Below, piece by piece: positions 42,322 to 51,406 of a stretch of DNA of 64,000 bases. Source of the DNA: Christiangramia portivictoriae DSM 23547. GTDB taxonomy: Bacteria > Bacteroidota > Bacteroidia > Flavobacteriales > Flavobacteriaceae. The notes below the pieces were generated by a model. The model saw only the letters and a program-made list of their open reading frames with translations, ran no database searches and was not told where the DNA came from. The DNA lies in contig NZ_KE383972.1 of the NCBI RefSeq assembly GCF_000423045.1, positions 81,670-145,669 on the forward strand. The letters run 5' to 3'. Made by a program: the position numbers and the translations under genes. Every line of letters begins with the position of its first letter. Position 1 is the stretch's first letter.

Positions 42322-43325
42322 TATCGGGGGATTTCTACAGATTGAGTGATCATGTCTACCACATCTTCAGCCTTCATACCTTCCATTTCCCTGTCTGGTG
42401 ATAGAATAAGCCGGTGACCTAAAACAGGTTTCAGGACATTCTTGATATCTTCCGGAATCACAAAATCCCTTCCATTGATCGCCGCATAAGCCTTGGATGC
42501 ATTCATGATCGCTATGGACGCTCTTGGACTTGCCCCAAGATACAGATGAGAATGATTTCTGGTTTTCATCACCAGCTCCGCGATATAACTCATTAGTTTA
42601 TCCTCAAGGACGATCTCATGGATCTGGGAACGCAAAACTGCGAGCTCAGCCGGATCGAGTACCGATGATATTTCGGTCTCTGGTGACTTGCCTTTTCTTA
42701 AATGATGACCTTTCAGGATCTCGATCTCTTCTTCAAGTTTTGGGTAATCCACTTTGATCCTGAACAGGAACCTGTCCAGTTGAGCTTCCGGCAGGGCATA
42801 GGTCCCTTCCTGTTCAATGGGATTCTGCGTGGCCAGTACCATAAATGGTGGCTGCATGGGATACAGGTTTCCGTCGATGGTTACCTGTCTTTCCTCCATG
42901 ACCTCGAACAAAGCCGACTGGGTTTTGGCCGGAGCCCTGTTGATCTCATCGATCAAAACGACATTCGAAAAGATAGGACCTTTCTTAAATTCAAATTCTG
43001 AAGTCTTTACGTTAAAGATTGAGGTTCCCAGAACATCGCTGGGCATAAGATCTGGTGTGAATTGAATTCTGCTGAAGTCGGTTCTCAGGCTTTTCGCGAA
43101 TAACTTGGCGGTTACGGTCTTTGCGACCCCGGGGACACCTTCGATAAGTACATGCCCATTGGAAAGCAAGCCTACGATAAGTAGTTCTACAAAATTGTCC
43201 TGTCCAACGATCACCTTTCCCAGTTGTGATTTTAAACTTTCTACAGATGTCTTCAGGCCTTCCAGTGGGATCCTGTTTTCAAATTTTAATTCATCCGGTT
43301 GTTTATGTTGTTCCTGGTTTTCCAT
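42321..43325 (-). CDS. MoxR-family AAA ATPase
   Basis: A 334-residue AAA+ ATPase of the MoxR group. The Walker A IEGVPGVAKTVTAKLFAKSL, Walker B NVVLIDEINRAPAKTQSAL, sensor 1 VLATQNPIEQEGTYALPEAQ and sensor 2 region ASPRASIAI are all present. It likely remodels or matures proteins together with the DUF58, DUF4350 and DUF4129 products encoded around it. It overlaps the DUF4350 gene by 23 bases. Confidence 0.96.
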   Translation of the reverse strand: MENQEQHKQPDELKFENRIPLEGLKTSVESLKSQLGKVIVGQDNFVELLIVGLLSNGHVLIEGVPGVAKTVTAKLFAKSLRTDFSRIQFTPDLMPSDVLGTSIFNVKTSEFEFKKGPIFSNVVLIDEINRAPAKTQSALFEVMEERQVTIDGNLYPMQPPFMVLATQNPIEQEGTYALPEAQLDRFLFRIKVDYPKLEEEIEILKGHHLRKGKSPETEISSVLDPAELAVLRSQIHEIVLEDKLMSYIAELVMKTRNHSHLYLGASPRASIAIMNASKAYAAINGRDFVIPEDIKNVLKPVLGHRLILSPDREMEGMKAEDVVDMITQSVEIPR

Positions 43326-44508
43326 CGGTAAATTTGTATTGATTAATATAAGTACTAAGCTCCAGAAACTCCTGTTTTGAGCTGTTCTTATTTTTTTGAA
43401 ATGCGGTTAACTTATCGAAAAGCTCCTGAGTCCTTGCCAGTGAATTTGAACTTTTCGCAGCCAGATCTTCTTTAAATCCATTATCTATTCTGGAAGTATC
43501 CAGGCGATATTCCCGGCGGATAAATTCGAGAAATAACGCAATTTTTTTATCACCAAGTTCCTGAAATCGATTTTGTTCGAGGTATAAACTCGAGATGATT
43601 CCTGTATACTCGTAAGATCGGTTCTTAGGCGGTTCTATAACCGGGATGGCGCGTTGCTTTCTTTTGCCTTCAAAGATGATATACAGGACCACACATAATA
43701 GGATTGTGTAATATGCCCATTTTAGGGATCGGTTATTCAGTAGAATATAAAGGGAAGAGCTGTAAAAAGATTTGCCCGTTTTATAATAAGCATCCCAGTA
43801 TACCTTTCCTGCGGGAAGATAAGCCAGAAGATTGGAGGTGTATGTATAATTTTTGTCCTTCAGCATGAAATAATTGCTGAAAACCTGCGGTGCCGTATGG
43901 AGAAGAATGCTTCCGTCACCAAACCCTGTTTTTATAAAATTGATTTTTGGTAACATTTTGTTCCTCCTGGTAAACCCAAGTGCGGTATGATTTAACGTAT
44001 CAATTTCAGTAAAAAATGCCTTTGTAACCTGTTTGTCGAATTCGGCATCTTTCTGCAGCCTGATTTTGGAATTATAAAAGTTAAGTTCTTGAGCTTCAGT
44101 AAAGCCTTCCACATCAATTTCAGAACCTGTTTCGATATTTAAGGTATCCTTTAAGTTATTGCTAAAATCGTGTGCAGAAATAAAAACAGTATTGCCTTCA
44201 GCAACCCAGTTCAGCAAATGATCCAGTTCATCATCGTCAAAATTAATTTGCCTGTCAAAAAAGAAATAAGTGCCCCCAGACTCTTCAGTATTTAGAAATT
44301 CATAAGGCGGGATTTTGAGTAATTCCAGGCTATCTCCCGAAATTCGCTTCCAGGATTCGTAAAAAACCCTGGAGCCAAGCGGTATCTCATCAATATGAGT
44401 ATAACTGGGATTCCAGTTGATCTCTTCTTTTACTGAAGTTTCCAGCCAGGTAAGCACGAGAACCACGACCACAAATAGTGCGATAGCAAACTTATAGGAT
44501 CTATGCAT
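43303..44508 (-). CDS. DUF4350-domain membrane protein
   Basis: A 401-residue protein with an N-terminal membrane helix (IALFVVVVLVLTWLETS), a periplasmic DUF4350 region (SRVFYESWKRISGDS, TYFFFDRQINFDDDELDHLL), a second helix (about 263-280) and a cytoplasmic tail. DUF4350 proteins sit in MoxR operons of Bacteroidota. It overlaps MoxR by 23 bases and the DUF4129 gene upstream by 8 bases, indicating one transcript. Confidence 0.9.
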   Translation of the reverse strand: MHRSYKFAIALFVVVVLVLTWLETSVKEEINWNPSYTHIDEIPLGSRVFYESWKRISGDSLELLKIPPYEFLNTEESGGTYFFFDRQINFDDDELDHLLNWVAEGNTVFISAHDFSNNLKDTLNIETGSEIDVEGFTEAQELNFYNSKIRLQKDAEFDKQVTKAFFTEIDTLNHTALGFTRRNKMLPKINFIKTGFGDGSILLHTAPQVFSNYFMLKDKNYTYTSNLLAYLPAGKVYWDAYYKTGKSFYSSSLYILLNNRSLKWAYYTILLCVVLYIIFEGKRKQRAIPVIEPPKNRSYEYTGIISSLYLEQNRFQELGDKKIALFLEFIRREYRLDTSRIDNGFKEDLAAKSSNSLARTQELFDKLTAFQKNKNSSKQEFLELSTYINQYKFTDGKPGTT

Positions 44509-45259
44509 TCTTCAAGGGTTTTAGTTCATTTTCGATCTTGCTGAATCCATTCGCCGCTATGCGGTAATCTGCGGAAGAAACATCAAAATTTCCATACCAG
44601 ATAAATTCATAGAATTTTGTAACCTCTGCAAAAAGCTGCTGTAAATGAGTTTCTGGAATTTCCTGCAAATATTCTTTATTGGTCTTTTGAAATTCATATT
44701 GAATAAAACCATTTTCATCCAGTAACTTCAAACTCAGCAGGTATTGATAACGCACAGCAAACCTATAATTCTCTTCCAGTACAGCTTGCTTAATAAGACC
44801 TTGAAGATCTTCATTTTTAACCAGCTCTTCTTCCTCGCTAAGAAGGACTTTACTCACTCCAGGTCTTGCAAGGATCTTAGCACCAGGATTTAGCCTGGTA
44901 AACAACCATATAATAAAGGCCAGGACGGCCATTATGATCAGGTATGGAAAGATTCTAATGAAAAATGCGAGAAGGCCATTTGCATCATAACTTCCAAAAA
45001 GCCATGAGATGAACTGGTTGTATTTAAGGTTTAGCCATTTTTTAAAGCGTACCCACCAGCTGTCTTCTTCGGTATTTTCTTTATAATTGTAAGCATCCTG
45101 TTGCCTGTATTCTTCAAGCTGAGTGTCATCGAATTCGATGGGAAAGAGATCTTCAGTAGTTTCCATCTGAATAACTCTCTGAGAAATCGAATCCTCCTGA
45201 GCTACCATTTCCTGAGGAGCACTCAGCAAAAGAAAAAAATACAGCAGATATAACTTCAA
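44501..45259 (-). CDS. DUF4129-domain protein
   Basis: A membrane protein with a signal-like N-terminus, a membrane helix (FFIRIFPYLIIMAVLAFIIW) and a C-terminal DUF4129 region (AVLEENYRFAVRYQYLLSLK, then FTKFYEF-type helix with WYGNF). The best start is TTG at 45259, two bases after the stop of the preceding gene (TAG, 45263-45261), giving a signal peptide ending MVAQ. ATG starts at 45322 or 45352 would overlap that gene by more than 60 bases. It belongs to the MoxR operon. Confidence 0.85.
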   Translation of the reverse strand: MKLYLLYFFLLLSAPQEMVAQEDSISQRVIQMETTEDLFPIEFDDTQLEEYRQQDAYNYKENTEEDSWWVRFKKWLNLKYNQFISWLFGSYDANGLLAFFIRIFPYLIIMAVLAFIIWLFTRLNPGAKILARPGVSKVLLSEEEELVKNEDLQGLIKQAVLEENYRFAVRYQYLLSLKLLDENGFIQYEFQKTNKEYLQEIPETHLQQLFAEVTKFYEFIWYGNFDVSSADYRIAANGFSKIENELKPLKNA

Positions 45260-45260
45260 A

Positions 45261-46121
45261 CTATCGGTTCTTTCCCAGGTTTTGTATCGTTTCGTAGGTA
45301 CCGGTGAAGTTCTTCTTTTCATTGAGATGAAAGTACACAAAAGCGACTCCAACCACGGTCATACTATAAATGATATATTGGATTGCTGAAGAGATCGCAT
45401 TAATTATAACATATCCTGTCCCAAACATATCCTGAGGTTCTGCAGCAGAAGATTCAGCAGCCACAGTAAACGCCCGAATAAATATATAAATAAGCGCTGG
45501 TAGTTGAAAAATGAGACCTATCACATAGATCACCAGGTAAATGCATAAAAGTGTGGCAAAGGTCATCCACCAGTTATCCTTAACCAGCTGAAAGCTTTCA
45601 GAAATACTATCGGTCACTCCATTTCTACGGAAGACCAGGATCGCGGTGACCAGTGACAGTGGCACAAAAACATAGATTCCCGGGATCACAAAGAACATAA
45701 ATGCGGCAAAAGTGATGATTCCGGTAAGTATGGATAACAAGAGGATTTTTCCGAAGTCCTGTTTCAGTCCGCTTTTAACCTCTTCTTCCTGAATTTTGCC
45801 GTTATTATTGATATATGAGAGAATGATATGATTAATAGTGCCGGTCATGGAGGTGAAGTAGGCAAGGTAAGCGATCATCAGTAAGATAAGCGCAATGATC
45901 ACATTCGAAGCTTCGAGGTTTCCATTAGTAAATAGACTGCTTCCAAGAGTTGCGTAAGTGTAAAAACTTATCGCAGCTACCAGAAGTATGAAAGAAGGTC
46001 CCACGAGTTTAAAGAACAAACGTAGTCCGGTTTTATAATTCTCTCGAATAAATTTAAAGGTAACGCTCAGGATCTCACCAAGTTCACGCTGTTGTTTAAA
46101 AATAATGTGGTTGTTATGCAT
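45261..46121 (-). CDS. Multi-spanning membrane protein in the MoxR operon
   Basis: A 286-residue membrane protein with about six helices. It starts MHNNHIIFKQQRELGEILSV and carries FFVIPGIYVFVPLSLVTAIL and an amphipathic SFQLVKDNWWM segment in between, a layout like the membrane domain of glycerophosphodiester phosphodiesterase-type or DUF7544-like proteins; the family is not certain. It overlaps the SpoIIM-type gene by 8 bases. Role unknown, presumably membrane partner of the MoxR system. Confidence 0.8.
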   Translation of the reverse strand: MHNNHIIFKQQRELGEILSVTFKFIRENYKTGLRLFFKLVGPSFILLVAAISFYTYATLGSSLFTNGNLEASNVIIALILLMIAYLAYFTSMTGTINHIILSYINNNGKIQEEEVKSGLKQDFGKILLLSILTGIITFAAFMFFVIPGIYVFVPLSLVTAILVFRRNGVTDSISESFQLVKDNWWMTFATLLCIYLVIYVIGLIFQLPALIYIFIRAFTVAAESSAAEPQDMFGTGYVIINAISSAIQYIIYSMTVVGVAFVYFHLNEKKNFTGTYETIQNLGKNR

Positions 46122-47076
46122 TGTGGGTTTTATTAGATAAGTGGATTGGATAAATAACGTAATAGAAAAGGATAAGTATCAAAGAAGTACCAATAATGAT
46201 GATGGCTAGCCAGTCTGGCATTTGCGTGAGCCTGGTAACAAAGCCTTCCAGAAAACCGGCTATGATAAAAAATGGAATGGTACTAATCACAATTTTGAGT
46301 CCGTCCTTGATTCCCATCGTAAAAGCCTTCAGTCTGCTGTAAGTCCCGGGAAATAGAATACTTTTTCCAACAACCAGGCCTGCAGAACCAGCTACGATGA
46401 TCACTGAAATTTCTATGGTTCCGTGGATCCAAATCGTTCTGGCAGATTCCCATAACATCCCCTGTTCGTAAAAAAAATATTGAAAACTACCCAGCATCAC
46501 GCCATTTTGCATCATGACGAAAACAGTTCCTATTCCTGCGAGAACTCCCAGCGAAAAGGCTGTAAGCGCCACACGAATATTATTAATAGTGATTCCCAAA
46601 AACATATTTGTCTCTGATGCTTGTTTATAAACAGCCAAGGGATCCTTATTTGCAATATTCTCCAGGGTCATGTTAACATAGGCATCACCCAGAATGGATC
46701 TTACGAAGGAACCATCTGTAGCCGCACTATAAGCGCCAATAAGGCTGAAAACTATAAATATTAAAAAACTCCATAGCAATTGCTTCTGGTGTTTGTAAAA
46801 TTCCTGCGGAAATTCCTTTGTGAAAAATGTGATAAATCTGCTCTTCGATTCTTTTTTGGCTTTGTAGATCTTCTGGTGGGCAGCAGTAGCCAATCCATTT
46901 AAATACTGTACAGTATTGGAACCCGGGTAGAAGGTGGAAGCGTAACTCAGGTCATCGCTAAGCTCTACGTAAAGATTGGAAAGCTGATCTGGATCCAGAG
47001 CTTTATATTTCTGAAGCAGACTTTCATACTTGACCCATTTATCTTTATTTTGCCTTACAAAAGCTGCCTCGCGCAT
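46114..47076 (-). CDS. SpoIIM-family (DUF95) membrane protein
   Basis: A 320-residue membrane protein starting at the ATG at 47076 (MREAAFVRQNKDKWVKYESL), the usual start in this family; an upstream TTG would add seven residues. About five membrane helices follow, with the family signature IWIHGTIEISVIIVAGSAGL. It is the first gene of the MoxR operon. Relatives of stage II sporulation protein M occur widely in non-sporulating bacteria next to RDD and MoxR genes. Confidence 0.92.
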   Translation of the reverse strand: MREAAFVRQNKDKWVKYESLLQKYKALDPDQLSNLYVELSDDLSYASTFYPGSNTVQYLNGLATAAHQKIYKAKKESKSRFITFFTKEFPQEFYKHQKQLLWSFLIFIVFSLIGAYSAATDGSFVRSILGDAYVNMTLENIANKDPLAVYKQASETNMFLGITINNIRVALTAFSLGVLAGIGTVFVMMQNGVMLGSFQYFFYEQGMLWESARTIWIHGTIEISVIIVAGSAGLVVGKSILFPGTYSRLKAFTMGIKDGLKIVISTIPFFIIAGFLEGFVTRLTQMPDWLAIIIIGTSLILILFYYVIYPIHLSNKTHNA

Positions 47077-47110
47077 TCTTAGATTTAATTGAACCAAAGT
47101 AACATATTTA

Positions 47111-47824
47111 ATGGATAATTTTCAAATCGAAACTGCCCAAAATATCAATTTACAACACAATATTGCGGGAGTGGGAGAGAGGATCCTCGCTTTTTTTATC
47201 GATCTCGCAATTATCGTTATCTATATGATCCTGGCCGGCCTTATCATTGCGGGAGCCACGAATGGCGCAGGAGATCAATGGATGTATTATACGGTTCTTG
47301 GACTGCCTACACTTTTGTATTATTTGCTTTGGGAAACATTCTGGAACGGTCAAACACCGGGCAAGGCAATTCTTGACATCAGGGTGGTGCGTAAGGATGG
47401 CAGTCGTCCAACTTTTTCTAATTACCTGACCCGCTGGTTACTTAGATTGATCGATATTACGGCAAGTAGTGGTGGGGTTGCCGTGGTGACCATTTTGTTT
47501 ACCGGTAAAGGACAACGTTTGGGAGACCTCGCAGCGGGTACAACGGTTATTACTGAAAAAAAGAAATTTAGGATAGAACATACATTAGGCACCAGTTTTC
47601 CTGAAAATTATGCGCCAAAATATCCGCAGGTCACTGTTCTTTCAGATAAAGACGTACAGGAGATAAAGAATTTGTACCAGAACGCTAAAGCGGAAGGGCA
47701 TCACCATATCATCCTGAATCTTAGCAATAAGGTAGCTGAATTGCTGGAAGTGAAATTTGAAGAAAAACCCATGGAATTCCTGGATAGAGTGGTGACCGAT
47801 TATAATTATTACACCAGCCAGTAA
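47111..47824 (+). CDS. RDD-family membrane protein
   Basis: A 237-residue protein divergent from the SpoIIM-type gene by 34 bases. VGERILAFFIDLAIIVIYMI has the Arg-Asp-type RDD signature, GKAILDIRVVRKDGSRPTF follows, and three membrane helices are visible. The last 90 residues are soluble. RDD proteins are linked to ion transport or osmotic stress. The tiny gap means the divergent promoters must overlap. Confidence 0.92.
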   Translation: MDNFQIETAQNINLQHNIAGVGERILAFFIDLAIIVIYMILAGLIIAGATNGAGDQWMYYTVLGLPTLLYYLLWETFWNGQTPGKAILDIRVVRKDGSRPTFSNYLTRWLLRLIDITASSGGVAVVTILFTGKGQRLGDLAAGTTVITEKKKFRIEHTLGTSFPENYAPKYPQVTVLSDKDVQEIKNLYQNAKAEGHHHIILNLSNKVAELLEVKFEEKPMEFLDRVVTDYNYYTSQ

Positions 47825-48598
47825 TTAGTTTAAAACTTCTATATCCATTTCAACATTATCTACAGGCCATTCAGAATCTCCGGTGGTAACCTGTGAAATC
47901 TTTTCGGCTACATCCATACCACTTATTACGCGTCCAAAAACGGTATGATCGTTATTAAGATGAGGAGTTCCATCTTTAGCCATGACAATAAAGAATTCAA
48001 AAGGAGATGAAGCTTTGCTTACATTTTGCTCTGCATATTTCGCTGCTGAGAATGCTCCGTAGCTGTGCTGGTGCCCGGCTTCATACTCGCTGGGAATTAA
48101 ATAATTTCCAACATCCCCACGATTATCTGCTGTGATCTGGTTGTCTGCATTGCCACCCTGTATCACGAATCCCGGGGCCACCCTATGAAAAAAAGTATTA
48201 TTGAAATAGTCGTTCTTCGCAAGCATGATAAAATTAGCCCGGTGTAAAGGCGTATCCCGATACAGTTCAACATCAATATTGCCGAATTCTGTCTTGATTC
48301 TAACCCGGGTTTCAGGATGCTCCTTGCCGTACTTTCTCAAGGTAGGCATCAATTCTTCCTGTGCAATGGGGTACATATCATTCTTTTCAAATTCAGTTTT
48401 GACATTTGCCCGCTTGATTTCTGCTTTTCGAACCTTTAGGATGCTATCCCTGGCCTGTTGTATAGAATCCTTTTTTCTTTGTTGCTGAAGCTCTTCCGGA
48501 GTAGGTTGAGCCGACTTTTCTGAGGAACTTTGCTTATCTTCACAACTTGCGAAAAAGAGAACTGAAAAAATTGTTAGTAAAAGAGACTTTCTAAACAT
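47825..48598 (-). CDS. Cyclophilin-type peptidyl-prolyl isomerase lipoprotein
   Basis: A 257-residue lipoprotein from the ATG at 48598 (MFRKSLLLTIFSVLFFASC, lipobox FASC); a longer frame to 48751 is rejected because it would bury the lipobox. After a charged linker (QQQRKKDSIQQARDSILKV), the cyclophilin domain follows: FGNIDVELYRDTPLHRANF, FFHRVAPGFVIQGG and GTPHLNNDHTVFGRVISG. It helps fold exported proteins. Its start codon overlaps that of the divergent NUDIX gene. Confidence 0.95.
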   Translation of the reverse strand: MFRKSLLLTIFSVLFFASCEDKQSSSEKSAQPTPEELQQQRKKDSIQQARDSILKVRKAEIKRANVKTEFEKNDMYPIAQEELMPTLRKYGKEHPETRVRIKTEFGNIDVELYRDTPLHRANFIMLAKNDYFNNTFFHRVAPGFVIQGGNADNQITADNRGDVGNYLIPSEYEAGHQHSYGAFSAAKYAEQNVSKASSPFEFFIVMAKDGTPHLNNDHTVFGRVISGMDVAEKISQVTTGDSEWPVDNVEMDIEVLN

Positions 48599-49235
48599 GG
48601 AATTCAACGAATTTAAAAACAGGATTTCAAAGTTAAAAAAAATGCCGTTGCCGGGAGAGCAGGCGCATCGAAAACTGGCTCCCATGATGCGAATTAAGGA
48701 ACTGGAGGAGCTGGATATGGAAAAATTAAAGCCCCAGGAAGCCGGAGTCATGGCTTTATTCTATCCAGATAAACAGCAGGAAACCCGTATGGTTTTGATT
48801 CTTAGAAAAACTTACAAAGGAGTTCATTCTAACCAGGTAGGATTTCCTGGAGGCCGGGTAGAGCCAGAAGACAGGAATATGGAACACACTGCTTTAAGAG
48901 AAACTGAAGAGGAAGTTGGCGTGCCACAGGATTCAGTCGAAGTGATCGCAAAACTTTCCAGACTGTATATTCCGCCTTCCAACTTCTGGGTACATCCGTT
49001 CATCGGGATCCTGGACCATACTCCAGAACTCATTCCGCAGGAATCTGAAGTAGAAGAGATCATGGAAGTGCTTCTCAGTGATTTTTTGGATGACGATAAC
49101 CTGGTGAATGAAACGCTGAGTACCTCTTACGCTACTGAAATAGAGGTGCCAGCGTATAAGTTGAATGATAGGATCGTATGGGGAGCTACAGGAATGATGC
49201 TGGCTGAAGTTCGGGAAATGCTGCTCATGATTTAA
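48597..49235 (+). CDS. NUDIX hydrolase, CoA pyrophosphatase-like
   Basis: A 212-residue NUDIX hydrolase. The NUDIX box GRVEPEDRNMEHTALRETEEEVGV (around residues 83-106) has the REUxEExG core, and HSNQVGFPGGR in front is typical of the CoA pyrophosphatase (NudL/YeaB) branch that cleaves CoA or other nucleotide diphosphates. The ATG at 48597 fits the family start (MEFNEFKNRISK). Its ATG and the ATG of the divergent cyclophilin gene share two bases in CATG. Confidence 0.93.
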   Translation: MEFNEFKNRISKLKKMPLPGEQAHRKLAPMMRIKELEELDMEKLKPQEAGVMALFYPDKQQETRMVLILRKTYKGVHSNQVGFPGGRVEPEDRNMEHTALRETEEEVGVPQDSVEVIAKLSRLYIPPSNFWVHPFIGILDHTPELIPQESEVEEIMEVLLSDFLDDDNLVNETLSTSYATEIEVPAYKLNDRIVWGATGMMLAEVREMLLMI

Positions 49236-49309
49236 TTTGACAGATATTACTATATTTGCCCGGTTTTGTTAAGGAAATCTAAAAATTGCAATAGGAAAAA
49301 ATCAGAAAC

Positions 49310-50113
49310 ATGGGATTGTTGAAGAAAAATCCGTTTGGACATTATAATTTTTTGAAGAAGTGGCTTATTCGCATATTTGGTGTTCTAACACACAGGCGTT
49401 ATCGAGGCTACAACGAATTACAGATAGAAGGCTCTGAAATTATCAAGAATCTGCCTGATACCAACGTACTTTTTGTTTCCAATCATCAAACTTATTTCGC
49501 AGATGTAACGGCCATGTTTCATGTATTCAACGCCAGTCTAAGCGGTCGTGTGGATAGTATAAAAAACGTGGGTTATATCTGGCAGCCAAAACTGAATATT
49601 TACTATGTAGCTGCCAAGGAAACCATGAAAGCCGGACTCTTAACCAGGATCATGGCTTATGCCGGGGCCATTACCGTGGAACGAACCTGGAGGGCGAAAG
49701 GCCAGGAGGTAAAGAGAGATGTGAACCCCAACGATACTCAAAATATTGGTACAGCCTTAAATGATGGCTGGGTGATCACCTTTCCGCAGGGAACCACGAA
49801 ACCCTTCAAACCTATTCGTAAGGGAACAGCGCACATCATTAAAAATCATAAGCCTATTGTAATACCAATTGTCATCGATGGCTTCCGAAGATCGTTCGAC
49901 AAAAAAGGACTTCGAATAAAAAAACGAGGTATCCTTCAAAGTTTCCAGATCAAGGAACCTCTTGAGTTTGATTATGAGAATGAAAGTATTGAAGACATTG
50001 TAAAGAAACTGGAATTTGCGATTGAACAGCATCCATCATTCCTGAAAGTGATTCCTTCCGAAGAAATTCAGGCGATGGAAGATTTGAACGAACAAAGAAG
50101 ATTTGGATATTAA
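49310..50113 (+). CDS. Lysophospholipid acyltransferase (PlsC) family protein
   Basis: A 267-residue acyltransferase of the PlsC type, which acylates lysophosphatidic acid or a related lipid at the membrane. The catalytic His and Asp lie in FVSNHQTYFADVTAM; the spacing is HX5D rather than the usual HX4D. The glycerolphosphate-binding FPEGT-like motif reads TFPQGTTKPFK, and VIPIVIDGFRR follows. It stands alone between terminator-separated genes. Confidence 0.9.
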   Translation: MGLLKKNPFGHYNFLKKWLIRIFGVLTHRRYRGYNELQIEGSEIIKNLPDTNVLFVSNHQTYFADVTAMFHVFNASLSGRVDSIKNVGYIWQPKLNIYYVAAKETMKAGLLTRIMAYAGAITVERTWRAKGQEVKRDVNPNDTQNIGTALNDGWVITFPQGTTKPFKPIRKGTAHIIKNHKPIVIPIVIDGFRRSFDKKGLRIKKRGILQSFQIKEPLEFDYENESIEDIVKKLEFAIEQHPSFLKVIPSEEIQAMEDLNEQRRFGY

Positions 50114-50116
50114 TAG

Positions 50117-50142
50117 AAAAGCCGGAAGTGATTCCGGCTTTT
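50117..50142. terminator. Bidirectional terminator
   Basis: AAAAGCCGGAA (50117-50127) pairs with TTCCGGCTTTT (50132-50142) around loop GTGA, between the convergent acyltransferase and membrane-protein genes. Confidence 0.9.
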
Positions 50143-50146
50143 ACAT

Positions 50147-50782
50147 TTACATTTCCAGCTTTTTCAATTCCTTATAATTTCGGTGTAATCTTCTGAGCAA
50201 TATTCCGTAGACCAGGGTGTAGATTAACCAGATGACTCCAAGGATGACTGCAAGCGCCAGTAGCGTTCCTCCAATAAATAATAGCCATTGTTTCCAGTCA
50301 AAACTCATGTTTGAAGCTACCGGCTCGGCGGTTAGAACATGGTTTCTTAGGATAAAGATCATGGAAAAAACGAATACAAAGGCACTGGAAATCAATATGA
50401 AACCAATATAATATTTCACCGTTTTCCTGACTTTTAAAATGGTCTTCATGAGTACTGAGGCACTGTCTGTTGCATTGATCGCCTTATAATTCGTATAGAA
50501 TTTATAAATGAAATAGAATGTGATGATATAAGACACCACATAGGTACAAATGAGAAAAATGGTTAAATTATATTCTTCCATTTTTGCCCAGTATTCGTCA
50601 TCTGCAATAAAAATGTTCAGGACAGCACCAAGTGCAAACTCGATGATACTTATAAAGAATATCCATTTCACGATCGAAGAAGAACGCTTCCAGATAAGTT
50701 TATATATTTCGTCGTAGGACAGCTGGGGAATAGATTTCTCCTGCTTCTTCCAATCCTTTTTCAATAGATCCAAATTATCCAT
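50147..50782 (-). CDS. Membrane protein, possible anti-sigma partner
   Basis: A 211-residue protein with a soluble N-terminal segment (MDNLDLLKKDWKKQEKSIPQ) and four membrane helices. It lies 6 bases downstream of an ECF sigma-factor gene, the usual place of an anti-sigma factor, and its short N-terminal domain could bind the sigma factor. No clear zinc or ZAS motif is visible, so the call rests on position. Confidence 0.7.
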   Translation of the reverse strand: MDNLDLLKKDWKKQEKSIPQLSYDEIYKLIWKRSSSIVKWIFFISIIEFALGAVLNIFIADDEYWAKMEEYNLTIFLICTYVVSYIITFYFIYKFYTNYKAINATDSASVLMKTILKVRKTVKYYIGFILISSAFVFVFSMIFILRNHVLTAEPVASNMSFDWKQWLLFIGGTLLALAVILGVIWLIYTLVYGILLRRLHRNYKELKKLEM

Positions 50783-50788
50783 AGGCTA

Positions 50789-51283
50789 TCAAGGATTTAT
50801 AATGTTTTGTAATTTCGTTTTTACTCTATTCATTTTTACACGTGCATTAACTTCAGTGATCCCCAGAGTTTCAGAGATCTCGGCATAGTTTTTATCTTCG
50901 AGATAAAGAAAGACCAGCGCCTTGTCTATATCGTTCAATTGTTTGATCGCGTCGTACATTAGCTTCAAATGCTGTTCCGCAGTATCATCATAAGCTTCCG
51001 ATTTTATTTTAAAGTGTACGCTGTCATAATCCTGGGTTCGTATACTTTTCTTCTTTTTTCGATACAGCGTGATGGCAGTGTTCAGGGCGACCCGGTACAT
51101 CCAGGTACTAAACTTTGAATCTCCTCGAAATTTGGGGTAAGCTTTCCATAATTGTATGGTAATCTCCTGAAACAGATCATTGTGTGATTCCTGATCATTG
51201 GTATAGATACGGCAGATTTTGTGTGCAATGTTCTGGTTCTTCTCCAGGTTGGTTACAAACTGATGTTCTAATTCTTTGTTCAC
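50789..51283 (-). CDS. ECF-type RNA polymerase sigma factor
   Basis: A 164-residue sigma-70 family factor with region 2 (AHKICRIYTNDQESHNDLFQEITIQLWKAY, then STWMYRVALNTAITLYRKKK) and region 4 (DKALVFLYLEDKNYAEISET with a helix-turn-helix). It would direct RNA polymerase to a small stress regulon. Paired with the membrane protein downstream. Confidence 0.94.
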   Translation of the reverse strand: MNKELEHQFVTNLEKNQNIAHKICRIYTNDQESHNDLFQEITIQLWKAYPKFRGDSKFSTWMYRVALNTAITLYRKKKKSIRTQDYDSVHFKIKSEAYDDTAEQHLKLMYDAIKQLNDIDKALVFLYLEDKNYAEISETLGITEVNARVKMNRVKTKLQNIINP

Positions 51284-51406
51284 GAATACTTGGTTAGCTC
51301 TAATAGGTAGACAAAACGCCGCTTACGTTACAAAATTCTTTAATTTATAGTTAATCCATCCACTGTTCCTTTTAAGAATCTTAAATTTGAATAAAACCAA
51401 CCGAAA

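Noticed and set aside
45262-45352. ATG starts for the DUF4129 gene inside the preceding gene
   Set aside because: They overlap the upstream gene by 60-90 bases and put a charged stretch before the signal peptide; the TTG at 45259 fits better.
48599-48751. N-terminal extension of the cyclophilin gene
   Set aside because: It would bury a clear lipobox signal peptide and run antisense through the start of the NUDIX gene.
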